A program made the translations under genes and the position numbers. A DNA stretch of 64,000 nt. Source: Cardiocondyla obscurior. Its lineage: Eukaryota > Arthropoda > Insecta > Hymenoptera > Formicidae. Below, piece after piece: positions 1-13,600 of the stretch. Under the pieces are notes generated by a model. That model was not told the DNA's origin and made no database searches. It worked only from the letters and a program-made list of their open reading frames with translations. Numbering within the stretch: position 1 is the stretch's first letter; the number at the start of each line of letters is the position of its first letter. Where the stretch lies: assembly GCF_019399895.1 (NCBI RefSeq), contig NC_091886.1, forward strand, positions 2,914,001-2,978,000. The letters run 5' to 3'.

Positions 1-3000
1 GCACTTCTCTCGAATTTATTTGCTTAAGTCGTCGCCGTTTGAAATATTCTTTCCGCGAATGGTAAAGCCCGATCTCGTTTTATTACGCCCCCTCTTTTTG
101 CCCCTTTTTTCTTTTTTTTTTAGTTTGCCTCCCCAATTAATTTTACCTCTCGCCGAAATGTTTTAAACGTGAATACGTGAACACGTAATTTGCGTTTGTA
201 ATTGTACCACTACGTTTAAGTCGCGCATCACGTTTGTATGCCACTCACTCGCAAAGTACGGCATCGCTTGGTAATAGCGAACGCTATTTCGAGATCGCTT
301 GCAACTTCGTTCATTTAAATTCCCTTTTCTACTTTTTTTTTTTTTTTTTTCCATCAGATTATACGAAAGTAAAGTTTCAAATATAACGGGTGGAAGCTTT
401 GCTTTTCTTTTTTTTTGTCCCCTCCCCTCTTTCTCTCTTCGAGCTGCTCGAAGATGTGACGTTCGTAAATGCCGGCAGAAAAAGTGATGCGAATTACGTT
501 TTTCTCATTTTGAGAAACAAAGTTGCAGCGAACGCCCGTTGTAGCTGTCGATGACACGATAGATTGGTTTTAAACCACTCACGCCCGGAATATTCAACGA
601 TTACCTCTTTTTCTTTTTCTCTCCCTTCGCCCTTTTTTTCCCCTTCCCCTTTGTCTTTATTCGTTGAACGTCATTCGCTCGCGTCACATTCGGATTCCCG
701 TCGTTCTCATCCCGGCGCTGTCCTTCGTTGCCGAGGACCGAGCGCCGTCGCTGTCGATCGTCGGCGCGTCGCCGTCACCAGACGACGAACTCGAATTCGA
801 TATACACTCCAATTATCACAACGCTCGACGTCGATCGCTCAGACTTGAGCGCGCTTCTTTCCGCGTCCCCGGTGTCTCGTTTCCGCCCTTTATCAGCCCT
901 TTACCGGGGGCCTCTCCTCTCGGTTCCCTTTGCGCGCTTCCTTCTTTCCCGCCCCTTCCCCTCTTTCTCCGTACAGTCGCGCCGTCGTCGGATTATCACG
1001 CGAGAGCCGGAATTTCATTTCGCTCTAATTGAATGTAGCGCGCGCGCGACGGCAAATGCGAGCGCCGACGTCTCCGTCGTTAGACACACGACGAGTCTTT
1101 TCCATGATTCATTGGGAGTAAGCGGATACTCGAAAACGCGCGGGGAAACGGGGTTTCAAACGACGAAGTGACGAAAGGGGACGAAGTCGCTCGTTCGCTC
1201 GCCGTAAATCGCGTCGCTCGCTAAAGTACGTAAGTAGGTACTTTTGTACCGCGCCCGCGCTATACGTTAACGCGTCGTGCTCTGTAACAACAGCGGGGCT
1301 AATTCCTTAAGTAGGTGTACGAGGTAACGAGGCTCCTCGCAACGACGACCGGGGAAATTTCCTCTCTCCGCCCCGCCGCCCCGTCCCGCGACGGGCGTCT
1401 CTTTGAGGCAACGCCGCCGCCCGAGACCCTTTTCCGCGATTGTGTCGTACGTTTCTCGAGCAATTACCCTCCTTCGTTTACGTCCGAATGCACGAATGCC
1501 GACCGGGAAACGCGAGGCGCGTACACGGGCGGTACTCTAATTCCGCGTAAATGCGCCGCGATATTATACGCCGCATACACGTCGAGTCACGTTCCCGATG
1601 GAGTGCATCGCGCGCGTCGCAACACAAAGACGGCGCGGCGCGTCGTGTAGTACTTGGGGAGTTGGGGGCGGGTCGCGGGCATAATGGGACCGAGTTAAAA
1701 GCTGCCACGTTGGCACATATTCAGGTCGGCCTGCGGCAGTATAATGGAACCGAAATCAATAGCAATGACAAGGCAAATCTGATTGAGTAGATCACACATT
1801 GTTAGAGTAGATGAACCGATAATTAAGCCCGAATGTATATTATCGGATGTTTTCGTCATTTTTAACGAAGCATTGTTATTCAATAATTTCGTGCATTAAT
1901 TATGCTCTCTTTCTGATCAATTTCGTTGTCTTTTTTTACGGTACCTAATTCGACAGGTAAAGTAGATTAATAATGAACGTGCGAAATAATTTATAAGAAC
2001 TGTGTATGCAACATACGTCGGCGGTAAAAATAAAAAAGTAAAATTGCGATACACTTATTGATATAAATTTAAATACAGTTTTAACATTTATCTTTCAAAT
2101 CGCACGTTACTCAACTTTAGAAATTTTCTACATTATTAATTTCATGCTTGCTCTTCGTTTTCTTTTCTTAATTCACGATTTTCCTCGTTTATCTCGCAAA
2201 TTCGCTGTTCGACAAGTATGTAATTAGAAAAAAATCTCATTACGAATACACCCTCCCTATTATCGGCGTTTTCTTCCTCGACTGTCAATTTTCCGTCCTT
2301 CGTCGATCTCGCGATGATGGATTGGACGGCGCGTCGCGGCCGGGTGCAGTATTCGCTGTGCGAACGCGAAACTCGGTCACCGACGTATCAATATACTTTA
2401 ATTATTGGCACGTTCCCGCGCCGCCCGTGCGCGTGCCTTCGCGTTTATGGCTCGTCTTCGGTGCGTATCTACTCAGCCTAGCAATACCGATCCTTCTACT
2501 GGAAGCGAAATTTCATTTCGCTTTAATTGAACGTCACGTATCGCTTCGCGGCAAGCGCGATATCGGCGCGAGACGCGACCGTACGCGTGCAACGCCGTTT
2601 TGACGCATGCAGCACGTTACGCCCGTCGTTTCCGCCGTTCTCGCACACGCATGTGACGTCGCGTGCGTCGATACACACTCGGGCGTTGCGTATCTTCGAT
2701 AGTTCCGGGTCCCGCGCGGCTCGCATGATTTCACCGGCGACGTTTACGTTTCTTCGTAATCGGATCTATGACCGAGCAGCCGTAAACTGCGCGATTGACT
2801 AAATAGCGTACAAAAATCAGGCCACCGATGGATTACTTCGTATCTGTCTAGCCGCGACGATCACGCTCTATGCACTATTACTTTTGACAGATCTCCTAAT
2901 TACGTAACGTGTACTTAAAAGACGCGCCGTCAACGCGTGCACCTGTGCACGCGTTCGAGTTACGCGGACAGAACCAGTTTCGCATGCATATTATATGTGC

Positions 3001-6000
3001 CGAGGTCACAGTGCAGAGATGCTGGGCGTACCGTTACGCAGCTCTCGTTACACATCGCTGAACTAAATATTTCTATGTTGTCGTTATATAGCAAAAATGC
3101 GCTCGAGTCTCTCATTTTTTTATTTTATTTTATTTTATTTTTTTTTTGTTTTTTTTCCCCCCCTTTTTTTGTCACTTTGTAACAGAACTGCTTTAATTAA
3201 ACGCGCCCGTAGTTATCGTCATTTATTGATAAGCACTTTGTAACTTCGGTTACAGTTAGTTTACAGTTTTATCTGTACGCGGTATCGTCAGTGAACGCGT
3301 CCGCCGAGCGTAATAAATAATTAATTCTCGCCGGATTGAAACGCGCGCGAGGCCGTGACGACGTAATCGCGATTTCTCGCAGCGCCGATAACGCGGAGGG
3401 GGGAGGAAGGGGGCTGGGAAAAAGTGGGAGAGGGGGGTTACATCCGTCGTTTACCCTGCTCGTCGCTTTGGGGTCTTCGATCGTGAGTGATAAATTGATA
3501 ATTGTGACAACCCTTTGAAAATCAGAGCGGCCCGCGACGTTAATTGCGCTCTTGTGGAAAGCCGTTAATTGATTTAGCAACGAGTCGCGCATTTCTGAGT
3601 TCGGCTCGGAGATGGTTTATTCGCGATTGATCGCTAAAACCCGGCCATATTGTACGGTACTTTCGGTTCATCAAACGCGACGTAATTAATCGTGCTGACG
3701 TATCGTGCCGGCGCAAACAGTCCGTCGTGTATGTTTGCGAATAGATATACGCACGCAATGGCACTTGTTCCAGGTGTAATACAAGATAATCCACTCCTGA
3801 ACCAATATTGCTAGTCGGTCCTTCGCTCTCACGCCACTGCGGTCGCTCGATCGTCGCAATTATATCGTTTGTGATGTTATCGCGAATACAAATTGCACCC
3901 GTTTTTGTCGCGGAAGCCGACCGCGGTCGGTGCGATCGTCTTTCCACTCGCACCTAATTATTCCGAATTCGAATCGATTTCACGAAAGGGCCCGAAAAAT
4001 GCCCGCTCTCGCGCTAAAAATATATATAGTTATTACTTTTGTAATACAAAATGAAACAGAATAACGTTGCGGGATGTCGCACGGTTTATTGAGCGCTTTG
4101 AACGTTTCGATACACGAGGTGCTATTAAAAATTGAAATAAAATTGACGCCTGAATAATTAGAATTATTCATTTTAAATTAAAAATTCCTTCCTATGTAAA
4201 AATTGATTTTTTTTTTTTTTTCCTTTTTTTCTTTTTTTAATAAACTCACGATATATATTATATCTCTGTCCGTTTGTTTGAAAATTTTTGTAAATTAGGT
4301 TTGACGTCGGGCTGAACTTTTTACGGTTTAACGATACTTTTAACGAGCGCTTAACAACGCTATTATGCCTACATAATTGATGCGACCGAAGCGTAATTTC
4401 GTTCGGCGGGTAGGTAGTTTGTAACACGATGACATTTCGATGTGACGGTTTGATTGTCGATTTCGATTGTTCCGGGACAATTCCAACGGGATTGTTCATT
4501 TCCATTTCAGCCAAACATATCCGCATATCGGGATCACCTCGCCTTTCGATGGAAAAACGATAAAACGCGCGAACAAACAGAGGGGGCCGGGCGCGGCGCC
4601 GATATCTTTGTCATTTTCCGCGGGAACAACAATACAACAGGCGCGATTCACCCGGTCGGCCGACGTGCACGTGTACATTAATTCCCGTCGCCGGAAAATA
4701 TTTCATCGGCAACGTCTAATAATTCTACTTACGAGTCGGGGAGATATTTACGACTTAAGCGCGCCGTGATTATAAACGCCAACGGCGAGAGGGATGAGCG
4801 AGATTTATTGCGACTGTTCGCTCGGCGCGATCTGTCTTCTCCCGCGAGTTAGATATTTCGCTGCTTTTCTCTCCCCCCCCCTTTCTATCTTTCTGCCTCT
4901 CTCTTTATCCGATCTATTTTCCCGGATCGGTACTGCCCGGTAAAAAAGATAGAGACAGTCACCGCCCGACCTGTGCGGTCGCGCAACACGGGAGATACGA
5001 GCTCTCGCTATTAAGTTTCGTGTCCGAAAATCCTTCTCGTCCACCTCGATTCGTCGATGGATCCCGAGGTCAGGACCCGAAGCGCCGAGTGGACCCGCGG
5101 GAAATCTTGCCTGTCGTCTCGATGGCTGAACTCGTCCTCCGAAACCCCGGAGCATGATGCGGGCGCCTCTTGTGCGCACGTCAAGATAACAAGGACGAAG
5201 TGGAGATTGCTTCATTAGCAGTGCCGCGTAATTCCCGTCCCGTTCCCCGATCTTTCTCTCTCTATTTCTCTCTCGTATCTCTTTCTCCTACCTTCTTTCC
5301 CTAGCTACGTGGTTATCAAGCTGCGGCGCGTTTGTTTAGGTGGCCCTCGTGAATTATTCTTTCCGCGTATATTTTAACCGTCAAATAAGAGAGAGGCAGT
5401 ATTATTTAGAAAGAAAAACATTATCATTGTCTCACTTCGACTCGATAAAAATTATTAGAGGGAGAGAATGTAACGATTTATTACCGTCGGAAGTACAGGT
5501 ATTTAACATAAAAAGAAATGGCGGCTAAAGCGTCCTATCTACTAGGGATGGATCTCCGTCGGCCCTTGGCATCGGAGATAAAACGGTGATAAACGGTGAC
5601 CATCCCTTATACAATCTGCATCAGCGGATTAATCTACATAATGTCGATCTAAATCTCGCGATTTGCATAACATTGATTTAAAGCCCGTGAAAAACGTGGG
5701 GCGTAGAACGTACGGTTGAATACGTAACGCACGGTTCTGAAAAAGTTTTTTCCCTCCCCCTCCATTTAGATATTTCTTGCTATCTATATTTGTTATATAC
5801 ACTTGTGAAATTTATATTTGCCGATATTACCTTCTATTACTTTTAGATACAGAAACTTCGTCGGCCGAGCGCGGCAAGAAAGTTTACACGAATTTATACG
5901 CGATACTTTAACATCGTATTTATTTTTTTAATTTAGTTTGAGAAATCGAAAAAGAAATTTCTTATTTTTTTTTTCTCTTCTTTTCTTTTCAAGAAATATC

Positions 6001-9000
6001 CTCTTAGAAGACTTTTAGTCGTCACGGTAATAGAAAGTTTTTTTTTTAATCGCCCTTACATAATTAACTTGCTTTTTCAGCGATTCAACTATTCATATTT
6101 TCGCTATCGATATTTTCTGATTTACGCGGCGGAGTTTACTTTTCTCAAACGCGACGTTTCAGGGACAAATTGGCGCTCGCGCTTGCTCGCTAAATCGCGT
6201 GCGAAGATAAAGAGTGCTGGGTTCTGTCAGCCACGTGGTAATTAATCAGCGGCTGCAGCGGCATCGCGTAATTGTTTATGCAACGCGGCTCATTGTTAGC
6301 CAGCAACAATGCTGCTCGCCGGCCGACAATAACGCAGAGCTGCGGCTGCTGCGCGGAGGTACTTTATCGTTCATATTTCTGTTTTGCCACAGTCGTTTCT
6401 TTGTTCGCGGATCGCCGCCTTCCGTCGCGGCCGGCACAGCTGTAATCGCGGCTGATCAACCGAATACTCCGTATTCCCGTCTTATTCACCGAATTTCTGA
6501 CGATGTCTTTCGATCGGCATCGATAATGAATCACAGTTTCAGTCGTTAACGTTGTAGCATAAAAGTCGTCTTTGTTTCTGATTTTGTATTTAAAATTTAT
6601 AATTATAATTTATTTTAATTTATATGTACCGAAAAAAGTACCGAGCTGATATATTGAGAAATTATCGTCGCTATCTATTCATTTCTCGAGAAAGAAACGG
6701 CATTACGTAAATAGGATTCTTTTTTCCTAGTAGCATTCCACTTTGCTGGGAGACCTCTTCTCCCGGACGATTTTCGCGCGCTGTCCGATGAGCCCGCGGA
6801 AACCTCCATAAATCACGGGAACGCGGGTAGAAGCAACTTTGCGGAACGAAATTGCCCGCGTGTCTCGTTACCGGCACCGAAATCGTCCACGACACGACGT
6901 ATCTGCGCGGAAAGTAAGACCACCGAAGTTGAATGGTGTGCGTTATGACCACTCCCCCCTTTCTCTTTCCTAATCTCTTTCTCTTTCTCTCTCTTTTTAT
7001 TATTTATTTTTTTTTTATAAGTTGTATTAATTTTTTAAATCAATCATCGAACGACGAAACTTTTGCAATTTATGAAGTACATTATTTTAGAAATGACAAA
7101 TTCAGAAAACATTAAATAATTTTATCTCTTTACTGGACTTTATCAATATAAAAATATATTTCAATAGTCTATTTTTGTGCTTGACATTTTATTAAGTATA
7201 TCATGGATATTTCCATCTTTTCTTAATGAATTTCTATTAAAATCAGTAACATATTTCTCTTGTTACAAATTATTATTTATGTAATTTGAAATGTGTTTTA
7301 CAGATTAAAATTCAATTACCACGAACAGTGCAATAAAATTAAATATTAAATTATTATTAATATTGAAACGAGCTGTGCAATAGTTTCTATTGTTCGATAA
7401 ATTTTTTCATACTACGTAGGTATTTCATAACGTGTTGTGTTTTAAATTGTTAAAGAAACGTGTGCTAATAAATAATATTTAATTAATAACTATAATTGTC
7501 TTGCTTACTTACATAAAAATATATGTATAGTACATTGAAAATTTGTAATATTATGTTGCCCGGTCACATAATTTTACGTCACGTACTAATATTTTCTCTG
7601 TCGAATATCGGAATAATTATACACTTTCATAAAAAGCTCGTTCCTAATTAGAAAGTTAGCAAGTGTCGAAGATGCGCGTGTTTAATAGTCACCTCACCTA
7701 ATCTTTTACCTTTTCATTATTTTCCCTCCTTCATCCCTCTACTTTCCCTTTCTTCCCTCGATATTCCTCGGTCGTCGTCTTTAATTAAAACGCATTTGCG
7801 ACCGATAGTTTCGATTCGGACGTTAAATTTTCGATAATTGGATGCTCTCATCCCATCTTCCCTCCCAATCTCTCTAGATATTAATTAATTTTTCGCGTAC
7901 GCTCGCATGGAAAGCGGGAAGAACTCGGAAACGGATTGAACTTTCCAACGTTGTGCAAATCGATATCTTTGATACCGTCTGCTTTTATTCTTAATTGAAA
8001 GGTTTTAGCCGCGTTCGCGTTAAACTATTTTCCATCGGTTTCTCCCGAGTAATGATGCGACTCGGTAATTAACGGGCGCGTCTTAACGGGTAATATAAAA
8101 TTGGTTAAACCACTTTTTTGTTAATTCCGTATCGTAGCGAGAGAGAGAGAGAGATCCCTGCTTTTCTAAACCAAGCCGAAGAGGATATAGAAAATGAATT
8201 AACCCGCTGCCAATTCGGATCAACTCTTCCAGAGATAACTGTTTTTAAAATAGTTATTTGATCGCGATAGATATCATTGCGTCAATAAAATAAAAAAAAT
8301 GAAAGAAAAAAGAGGTGGGGGGAGGGAGGGGATAGTCGCGTATAACAGATAAACCTTGGTGTACCTGGCACAGGTACGCATCAGCGAATCCATTCGTTAA
8401 AAGCAAATGGAGCGTATCACGCAGAACGGCACGGTTTATCATCGCGCGCGTTGCAACATTGAAACGCGCAAACGTACTGCACGCGTGTCATTCCGGCCGT
8501 CGTCTAGAACGGGACCGCGACATTAAAAGCAAACTAGCGGCCGCTGCGAAATGAGAATAATTAAAAATTTGCCCCGTGATGCATAATGCTCGTTCTTTAA
8601 CGTTCCCGGTGTTTTCTTTAACCCGCGAGCGTCCCGGGCATTGTTTTAAAATTAAAATAGCAAATACATAATGAACATTTGGACTTTTAAATTACGCCCG
8701 TAATACGCGGTTCCACACGTGTGTCACGGTTAATATCCAGCTCCTTTTGAATATATGAAAAATATAACTCATTGCATATTACTTCGGGCTTTATTTTAAA
8801 GAGACGTTACTCGTTTGCGTGCTAATTAAGTTGTAGCGTAAGTGTAATGCAATATGATCTAACGCGATGCCCGTCAAATTATAAGTTTTGTCTTGCAAAT
8901 TAATTCGGGGGCACGTGGAGAATTAAGTTTTAAATACGTATAAACCGTGATCTACGTCTAGAGTTTTATGCCGCTGGTGTCTTTTTTGCATCTAATTTTT

Positions 9001-10400
9001 ATTTTTTTATTTTTTTCTTTTTCTTTTTTTTTTTCTTTTTTTAACGCAACGAAGGAAAACGTGTTAAAGGCTAAGACGAACTTGTCCGAGTGCTCTGTAA
9101 TTATATACGGTGCGCAATACAGAATTGAGAAATGTAATGGACGGACTAACAAGTTAAAGTACCTCGACCAATTAGTTCTTTCAGCTCCTCAATTAACGTC
9201 GTTTCAGTATAAGTCGAAATTTAGAACGGTAAATTAGTATTCGGCCAGTTTTAGTTTGTGAGCGAAGTCTGTAAAGGCGTAGAGCGGCATTTCTAGTCTT
9301 CGAGCGAGGAGAAAAAATTTTTTTTCTCGAACGTAACATTTATTACACGAGGATGGTTAAAATATTCAGGAGTAAACGTAAGTAAAGCAGCTGCGCATGA
9401 GATTATGTTGACATTGTGCAAATAGGACATTCGTACGCATTAAAAAAAAAAGGGGGAAAAAAATAAAGAACATGTCCGCTCACTTGTCCGTGGAAACGAT
9501 CGCGTGCGGGATAACTTCAGTTACTTTCTTTCCCCCCCCAGCAATATCGTACACCTTGCGAGTAATTAATTACCGTAAAAGTATTGTATAATTACGATCT
9601 TATCTCGAGAGGTGCATAATGAACTTGAATCTCTGAATTTGAAGTTCATATGTACGTACGTGCGCCGCGGAGCTCGCGCTGAGCGTATACAGAACAGAAA
9701 GTAACGTTATTATTGAGTTATTTAATGTAATCTTGAAAAGTTATTAATGCCATGCATACCTCCGGCAATGGAAAAGCGCGATATTGAATATACGGCTAAT
9801 AAAGCCTAGTTTGTGTGTGATATAACTTTTATGGGGCTCCATTTGCAAAACGCATTAAAGGCACATACGCAGAAGTAATTATATTTCGCGAGACACATCT
9901 GGTTGGATTAAATATAATTGTATCAGAGATTGTTTCACTGCCCTGATGTACGCTAATACGGTATACTCGGTATATTTATTTCAGCCCGAGGTGTGTATTT
10001 AGATCAAAATGATTTTGCATGTATCTAGTTTAATTGCGAATAAATGTATTAATAAATATATAGCTAAATTTTTTTTAAAAGTTTTAAATTACAATTTTAT
10101 ATTATATTATTATTTTAATAACAGTGACCGATTAAAAATTTATTATAATATTTTTTTTTTTTTTACCTCTTTCAAAGTATAAATTTAATTATGTGTATAC
10201 ATATATTCTTACATATTTCTGTCCAATTGAGATATACGTCTGTGCATTATCTCTTTCTTTAGTTTTATTAATTTTAAATATTTAATTATTTATATTTATA
10301 TTGGTCAGTTGTGATTTAGAAATTTTTAGTTGTTTCTCTCGATTGTTAAATTATGTCGGTTTATCTTAATTTTTCATATTTTTGTCTATTTCTCGTGCAA
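1..10400. other. No supported gene: CpG-rich then AT-rich non-coding DNA
   Basis: 1-3000 is patchily CpG-rich with many short overlapping ORFs in several frames, the pattern expected from stop-poor GC-rich non-coding DNA. 5600-10400 is mainly AT-rich with homopolymer and (GA)n tracts. No exon with family similarity and no rRNA or tRNA gene was seen. If the missing Fur2 start lies to the left, all of this is intron. Confidence 0.6.
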
Positions 10401-10419
10401 AATATACCTTCCCCGATCT

Positions 10420-10690
10420 CATTTCCATTCCGATTGGAATAGCGAGTGCGTCAGCTGCCGGTAAACCTCGGTAAATTTCTGTCGATCGATCTACGTCAAA
10501 TGAGTCGTGTAGAGTCCGGCCCCGCGGTTAGTCGTGAATCCCTGAACACCGAGTTCTTCTCTGTCAACCAGATGTGAATTCGAGTTGGTCAGTGCGGGCT
10601 TGACGAACCCATACTTTTAACCGCGAAACCGCGAATCTTCAAGTTCTGACGGAGGAGAAGCAGACTCAAACGATAGAAGTCGACATGCTT
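10420..10690. promoter_or_regulatory. GC-rich island in AT-rich DNA
   Basis: About 270 bp of markedly higher G+C with several CpG, bounded by poly-T and AT-rich DNA on both sides. It contains GGTCAGTGCGGG, which fits an arthropod initiator (TCAGT). There is no TATA at -30 and no clear exon. It could be an alternative first exon, an enhancer or a transposon relic. Confidence 0.2.
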
Positions 10691-13600
10691 GCTTAATTGT
10701 TGTTTTTTAAATATTTTTTTTTTTTAATTTTAATTGCCTGGCTTCCTCTACATAACTAACTTTAGATTCAATTTTAACTTCCGTATGTATATATATTTCT
10801 GCATTTCCTTCCCACAAACCAGAAACGAAGAAACATGATTCTTGAAAACTAACTTCGGCCAACTCAAATTATCTGATTGAGCAAAATTATTAATTACTTT
10901 GTGTACCAATTAATTATTACATCTGTCAAATGCGAGGTTTCCCGCAAAAGTTCGAATTACATAAATAAATTGCTCGAGTAATAGCAACGTCCTTAACTAA
11001 CGAAGTAATAAAGAATTTCTGAACGTTATCAAATAAATATTTAAATTCCTTTCTACAAATTGGGAGTTGAGACTAGTGGAATCGGTTTTTCGTTATACTT
11101 TGGTTGATTAGCTAAAGTGCTACTCTGACCGTCGTAAGATCGATCGTGTCTGAAATATTATTAATGCTAATTCTGTTTCCTCTTTGAAATATTCAAATTA
11201 TTTGATGCCATGCAATGTTTCAACATAATGACTATTTTAAATAACGCAAGACGTAATTACATTAATTAGATTTTTTTAATAATAAATATAATTGTATTCT
11301 TGTTATATTTATGATATCCTTTTGCGCCGGTTAACGAAAAATAATTCAATATTCTTAATTTTCCACGCGACTAGCTACTCTTTTATTTTCTCCAAAACCA
11401 GGTTTAAATAAAGAAAGTTCAATCGACAAAACGATCTAGCTGTCGCTTCGCGCATTTCTCCGACTGAGTTTTATTTTCCGCGATCTACAATCGGAACGAT
11501 GACGTTAACGCGAATAAATAAGGATCGTCCTAAAGACGGCACGCTTCGCATTCGTTGCCGCGAAGTGTTATAACTTAGTTATCGGCAATTCCGAATACTT
11601 GACGACGATATAAATTAATACGGCGGCCAAACGTCTGCGCGAAGTTAACGGCGAGCCGGTTCTTACGTTTTCGAATGGCTCGTTATTCTTTCGTTGCGTG
11701 GCAATATCGCGACGATAACCAGCGGTGAGCCGTTTTTATTTATCAAGATACAAAAGTTTTTCTCTCGCAAAACACGGGGGGAGGGGGAGGGAAGCGAGAC
11801 GATTCTCGAACTGTAGTCATACGACGTCATTTAGTATCCACTAAGGATAGTTGTGCAACTGTACTTGACAGAAAAGAAACTCTCATGTAACTTTAGCTCT
11901 TCAGAAGTTTGTTACGGAATTATATATTTCTTGCGTCCCGCTCTTCCGCAACTTTTATTCATCTGACATATCAACTCGGTGATTACATTGTTGAGATAAT
12001 GATAATAATAATAAACGTAATTGTTCCGAAGCGCCGGGAGAAAGAAGCGGGCGTACGGTTTTACGGCTTGTATTTACGATACAGAGTACGAGATCGACAC
12101 TGTAATTTTAAACGCGCGTTAATTTTAGTTCGTACTTTCGGGTCGATTATCCGAGAATGTATTTCTGAATCTTCAATCATTTTTTCGGGGCTGTTCTTAA
12201 AGCAACGCGTTTGTTAAAAAGAAATAAAAATGGAAATAATTCGTTTCCAATAGCAATGCTTTTCTTAGATCGTCACGCGATTAAGAGACTCTGGAATAAA
12301 TAGACTTTGAGGTAACGTGATATTTTATTAAATACACTCGATGCATTTAATTACGTTAAAGACGCGCGTCTCGCATTTTACGTCTTGTAACATTTATATA
12401 TTTGGAACACGATTTCGCGGGGTGAAAATCGTATACGTTTGAGTTCGAGTTCGACTTGTCGCGATTTTCTATGCTCCTATTGGCTGACATTGTTTTACGG
12501 CTCGTTGTTCCGTATGCCCCGGGAAAATTGTTCACTCGCGCTCGATTTGCCGCGAATATGGGCAGCAAAGTATCCGATATATGATTTTCCTAGAGAGAAC
12601 GAAACTGCTCAGTGTAAGCCGGGCGAAATCAAATACGGACGTCAAGTACATAGCGAGAGAAAGAATTCGGATAGCGATCGTACGTTTGCTCGGGATTGTA
12701 ACCGTGACATCAAGTTTGCGGAATTTTTACTTTTTAAGAAAACAGCTCGAAGTTGCGGCCGTGCGATCTTTTCCCCGGCGAAAGTTTAATTGAAACTCCG
12801 CCCCTCCCCTCCCGCTCTCCCCCTCCCCCCCTTATTGATTTTAATTTTCAACGCTGAACGTTTTGATAGTAAACTTCAAGATTTACTTTCGTAAAAGATA
12901 ATATTTTATTGTTTCACGGCGGTTTCGAGATTCAATTCAAGTTCACCGCGGCCCTCCCCCGTGTCTAGCTTTAAGAAATTAAAGGAGAGATGACAAATTG
13001 TTTTTCTAAAGCGATTTTTAATGCGATTGAATATGTATCGCGACGGACGTCAGCTTAGATTTACCTCGCGTGAAAATAATAAATGAGCTACTGTCAATTG
13101 ATTGAGATTTGTAAATTTAATCACTTCGGTTCAATCGCGAATCACTTCTGTCGAGCTTACTTTATTTATTAAGAAGAAGAAAAAAATAAAAATAATTCAA
13201 TTTTTGCCCTCGTCAGATATTCAAGCGTGCATTACAAAAATGAGACACGGTATGTAACGAAACATCACTCCGTGTATTTTCTCGAGCGGCGAAATTCTTG
13301 GTGGCGACGCCAGACTTGTTCGTCCGTATCGAAGTGTATTTATATTTAAAATCCACTTCGATTTCTTGTTTTCCTTTTTCCCCGGGCGAACATCGATTTT
13401 CGATTCGTATTCTGGCGGCGACACGTGCCGCGAGCACCGCCTCGTCATCCCGGCGGCTTCTCCGAGGAAATTGTCTGTCGCTTTTGCGACTAGAGCCTCG
13501 CACCGTTTTCACCCTTCCGCGTCGCGATGCAGCTTCGCGCCCGCGTTCTTTGTCGAAGGTGAATCCGCGTCCCTCAATTTTTCCCGATGCAATAAGGCTC

